Made by a program: the position numbers and the translations under genes. The notes under the pieces are model-generated. The model did not search any database. It worked only from the letters and a program-made list of their open reading frames with translations, and was not told the DNA's origin. Shown here piece after piece: positions 5,507 through 6,121 of a stretch of DNA of 6,121 bases. Within the stretch, counting starts at the first letter, position 1. Every line of letters starts with the position of its first letter. Where the stretch lies: contig JBBSHJ010000147.1 of NCBI GenBank assembly GCA_038253135.1, forward strand, positions 1-6,121, written 5' to 3'. The stretch comes from JBBSHJ01 sp038253135 (GTDB lineage Bacteria; Actinomycetota; Actinomycetes; Mycobacteriales; QHCD01).

Positions 5507-5529
5507 ACGGTGCGGTCTCACCGCACCGT
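5507..5529. promoter_or_regulatory. 23-base perfect palindrome between Fur remnant and adnA
   Basis: ACGGTGCGGT (5507-5516) and ACCGCACCGT (5520-5529) are exact reverse complements around CTC. It sits in the 91-base divergent gap, 27 bases before the adnA ATG and about 40 before the Fur remnant start. It could be an operator acting on either direction or a very stable GC hairpin in the adnA leader. It is followed by CCCC, not T, so a classical terminator is unlikely. Fur and Zur boxes are usually AT-rich, so it is not an obvious Fur box. Confidence 0.5.
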
Positions 5530-5556
5530 CCCCGGACGTCGGCCCGGCGTGGTTAC

Positions 5557-6121
5557 ATGCGGACCGTGCCCGCAGAGAGTGTCCCAGGCAATGCCCCCGA
5601 GAGCGGGCCGGACAAGCCCGGCCGGCCCCGCTACCGTCTGGTCAGCTCGGCGACCCGGCCGGCACCCGGGGCGCCGGCCCTCGACGAGGCCCAGCGGACC
5701 GTCGTCGGGCATCGGTCGGGCCCGCTACTGGTCCTGGCCGGACCGGGCACCGGCAAGACCGCGACGATCGTCGAAGCGGCTGTCGACCGGATCGCGCACG
5801 GACCGGTCGCGCCCGAGCAGATCCTCGTCCTGACCTTCAGCCGGCGCGCGGCCGGGGAGCTGCGGGAGCGGATCGTCGATCGGCTCGGGCGGACGACGCG
5901 CGAGCCGCTTGCCCGCACCTTCCACTCCTACGCGTTCGGACTGCTCCGGATGGCCGCCGCGGCGCGCGGCGAGCCGCCGCCCCGGCTGCTGGCCGGTCCG
6001 GAGCAGGATCTCGTCGTCCGCGAGCTGCTCGCGGGCGGCGCCGATGCGGGCGGCGACGCCGGGCCGCCCGAGCTGCGGACGGCGCTGCGCACGCGCGGCT
6101 GGGCCGCCGCGGTCCGCGCCC
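5557..6121 (+). CDS. adnA: AdnA-like ATP-dependent helicase/nuclease subunit, N-terminal part (runs off window)
   Basis: Open from ATG 5557 to the window end, giving 188 residues of a protein that is about 1,050 in mycobacteria. After a 25-residue Pro/Gly-rich leader comes RYRLV, then the Q motif LDEAQ (Q46) and the Walker A box GPGTGKT (62-68, K67). Next come motif Ia LVLTFSRRAAGELRERI (90-106) and motif Ib TFHSYAFGLLR (about 120-130). These are the first SF1A helicase motifs of UvrD/RecB-type enzymes. GPGTGKT and the YRLV leader fit AdnA; AdnB, as I recall, has GAG-type boxes and a different leader. AdnAB is the heterodimeric motor-nuclease that resects double-strand breaks in actinobacteria. 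Its C-terminal nuclease domain would lie beyond the window, and adnB should follow. No strong Shine-Dalgarno sequence precedes ATG 5557. GTG 5566 is an alternative, and no in-frame start lies between 5497 and 5557. Confidence 0.85.
   Translation, partial: MRTVPAESVPGNAPESGPDKPGRPRYRLVSSATRPAPGAPALDEAQRTVVGHRSGPLLVLAGPGTGKTATIVEAAVDRIAHGPVAPEQILVLTFSRRAAGELRERIVDRLGRTTREPLARTFHSYAFGLLRMAAAARGEPPPRLLAGPEQDLVVRELLAGGADAGGDAGPPELRTALRTRGWAAAVRA

Noticed and set aside
5510..5833. GTG frame at 5510 preceded by AGGAG
   Set aside because: The spacing is only 4 bases, the start lies within the palindrome, and the product is an Arg/Pro-rich shadow of the adnA frame.
1..6121. CRISPR array, tRNA/rRNA, insertion sequence or phage genes
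   Set aside because: No regularly spaced repeats, no tRNA-like cloverleaf, no transposase motifs and no terminal inverted repeats seen.

Overview
The window is high-GC DNA with G/C-rich third codon positions and frequent GTG starts, typical of an actinomycete. The pairing of a MoeZ-type adenylyltransferase/sulfurtransferase with an AdnA-like helicase is also typical of actinobacteria. In Mycobacterium tuberculosis, as I recall it, the moeZ (Rv3206c), alkyltransferase-like (Rv3204) and adnA/adnB (Rv3202c/Rv3201c) genes lie in the same neighbourhood. I cannot name a genus.

Layout: (1) 1-285, the C-terminal part of a Rieske [2Fe-2S] protein on +. (2) 286-673, eroded sequence with no intact gene. 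It holds a 38-residue C-terminal remnant of an M20-type amidohydrolase on -. (3) 674-1090, a small predicted membrane protein of unknown family on +. (4) 1188-1688, a pyridoxamine-phosphate-oxidase-like flavin/F420-binding protein on -. It diverges from (5) moeZ, 1787-2947 on +. (6) 3029-3757, a proline/glycine-rich two-pass membrane protein of unknown function on +. It converges tail to tail with (7) a PAP2-superfamily phosphatase, 3764-4642 on -. (8) 4643-4979, a 337-base gene-free stretch with a perfect 10-bp inverted repeat just ahead of (9) an alkyltransferase-like (ATL) DNA-repair protein, 4980-5312 on +. (10) 5313-5465 on -, the N-terminal remnant of a Fur-family regulator, cut off inside its DNA-binding domain next to the ATL stop codon. 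(11) 5507-5529, a 23-base perfect palindrome. (12) 5557 to the window end, the N-terminus of an AdnA-like UvrD/RecB-type helicase on +.

Functionally, the right end (ATL plus AdnA) is a DNA-repair cluster: recognition of O6-alkylguanine lesions and resection of double-strand breaks. MoeZ supplies activated sulfur to sulfur-carrier proteins for cysteine or molybdopterin synthesis. The left end and the Fur remnant show gene decay and rearrangement around this core. I see no phage, IS element, CRISPR array or RNA gene, and no convincing new multi-gene system. The most interesting points are the two gene remnants, the altered PAP2 catalytic motifs, the ATL active-site Trp, and the two strong palindromes near the DNA-repair genes.
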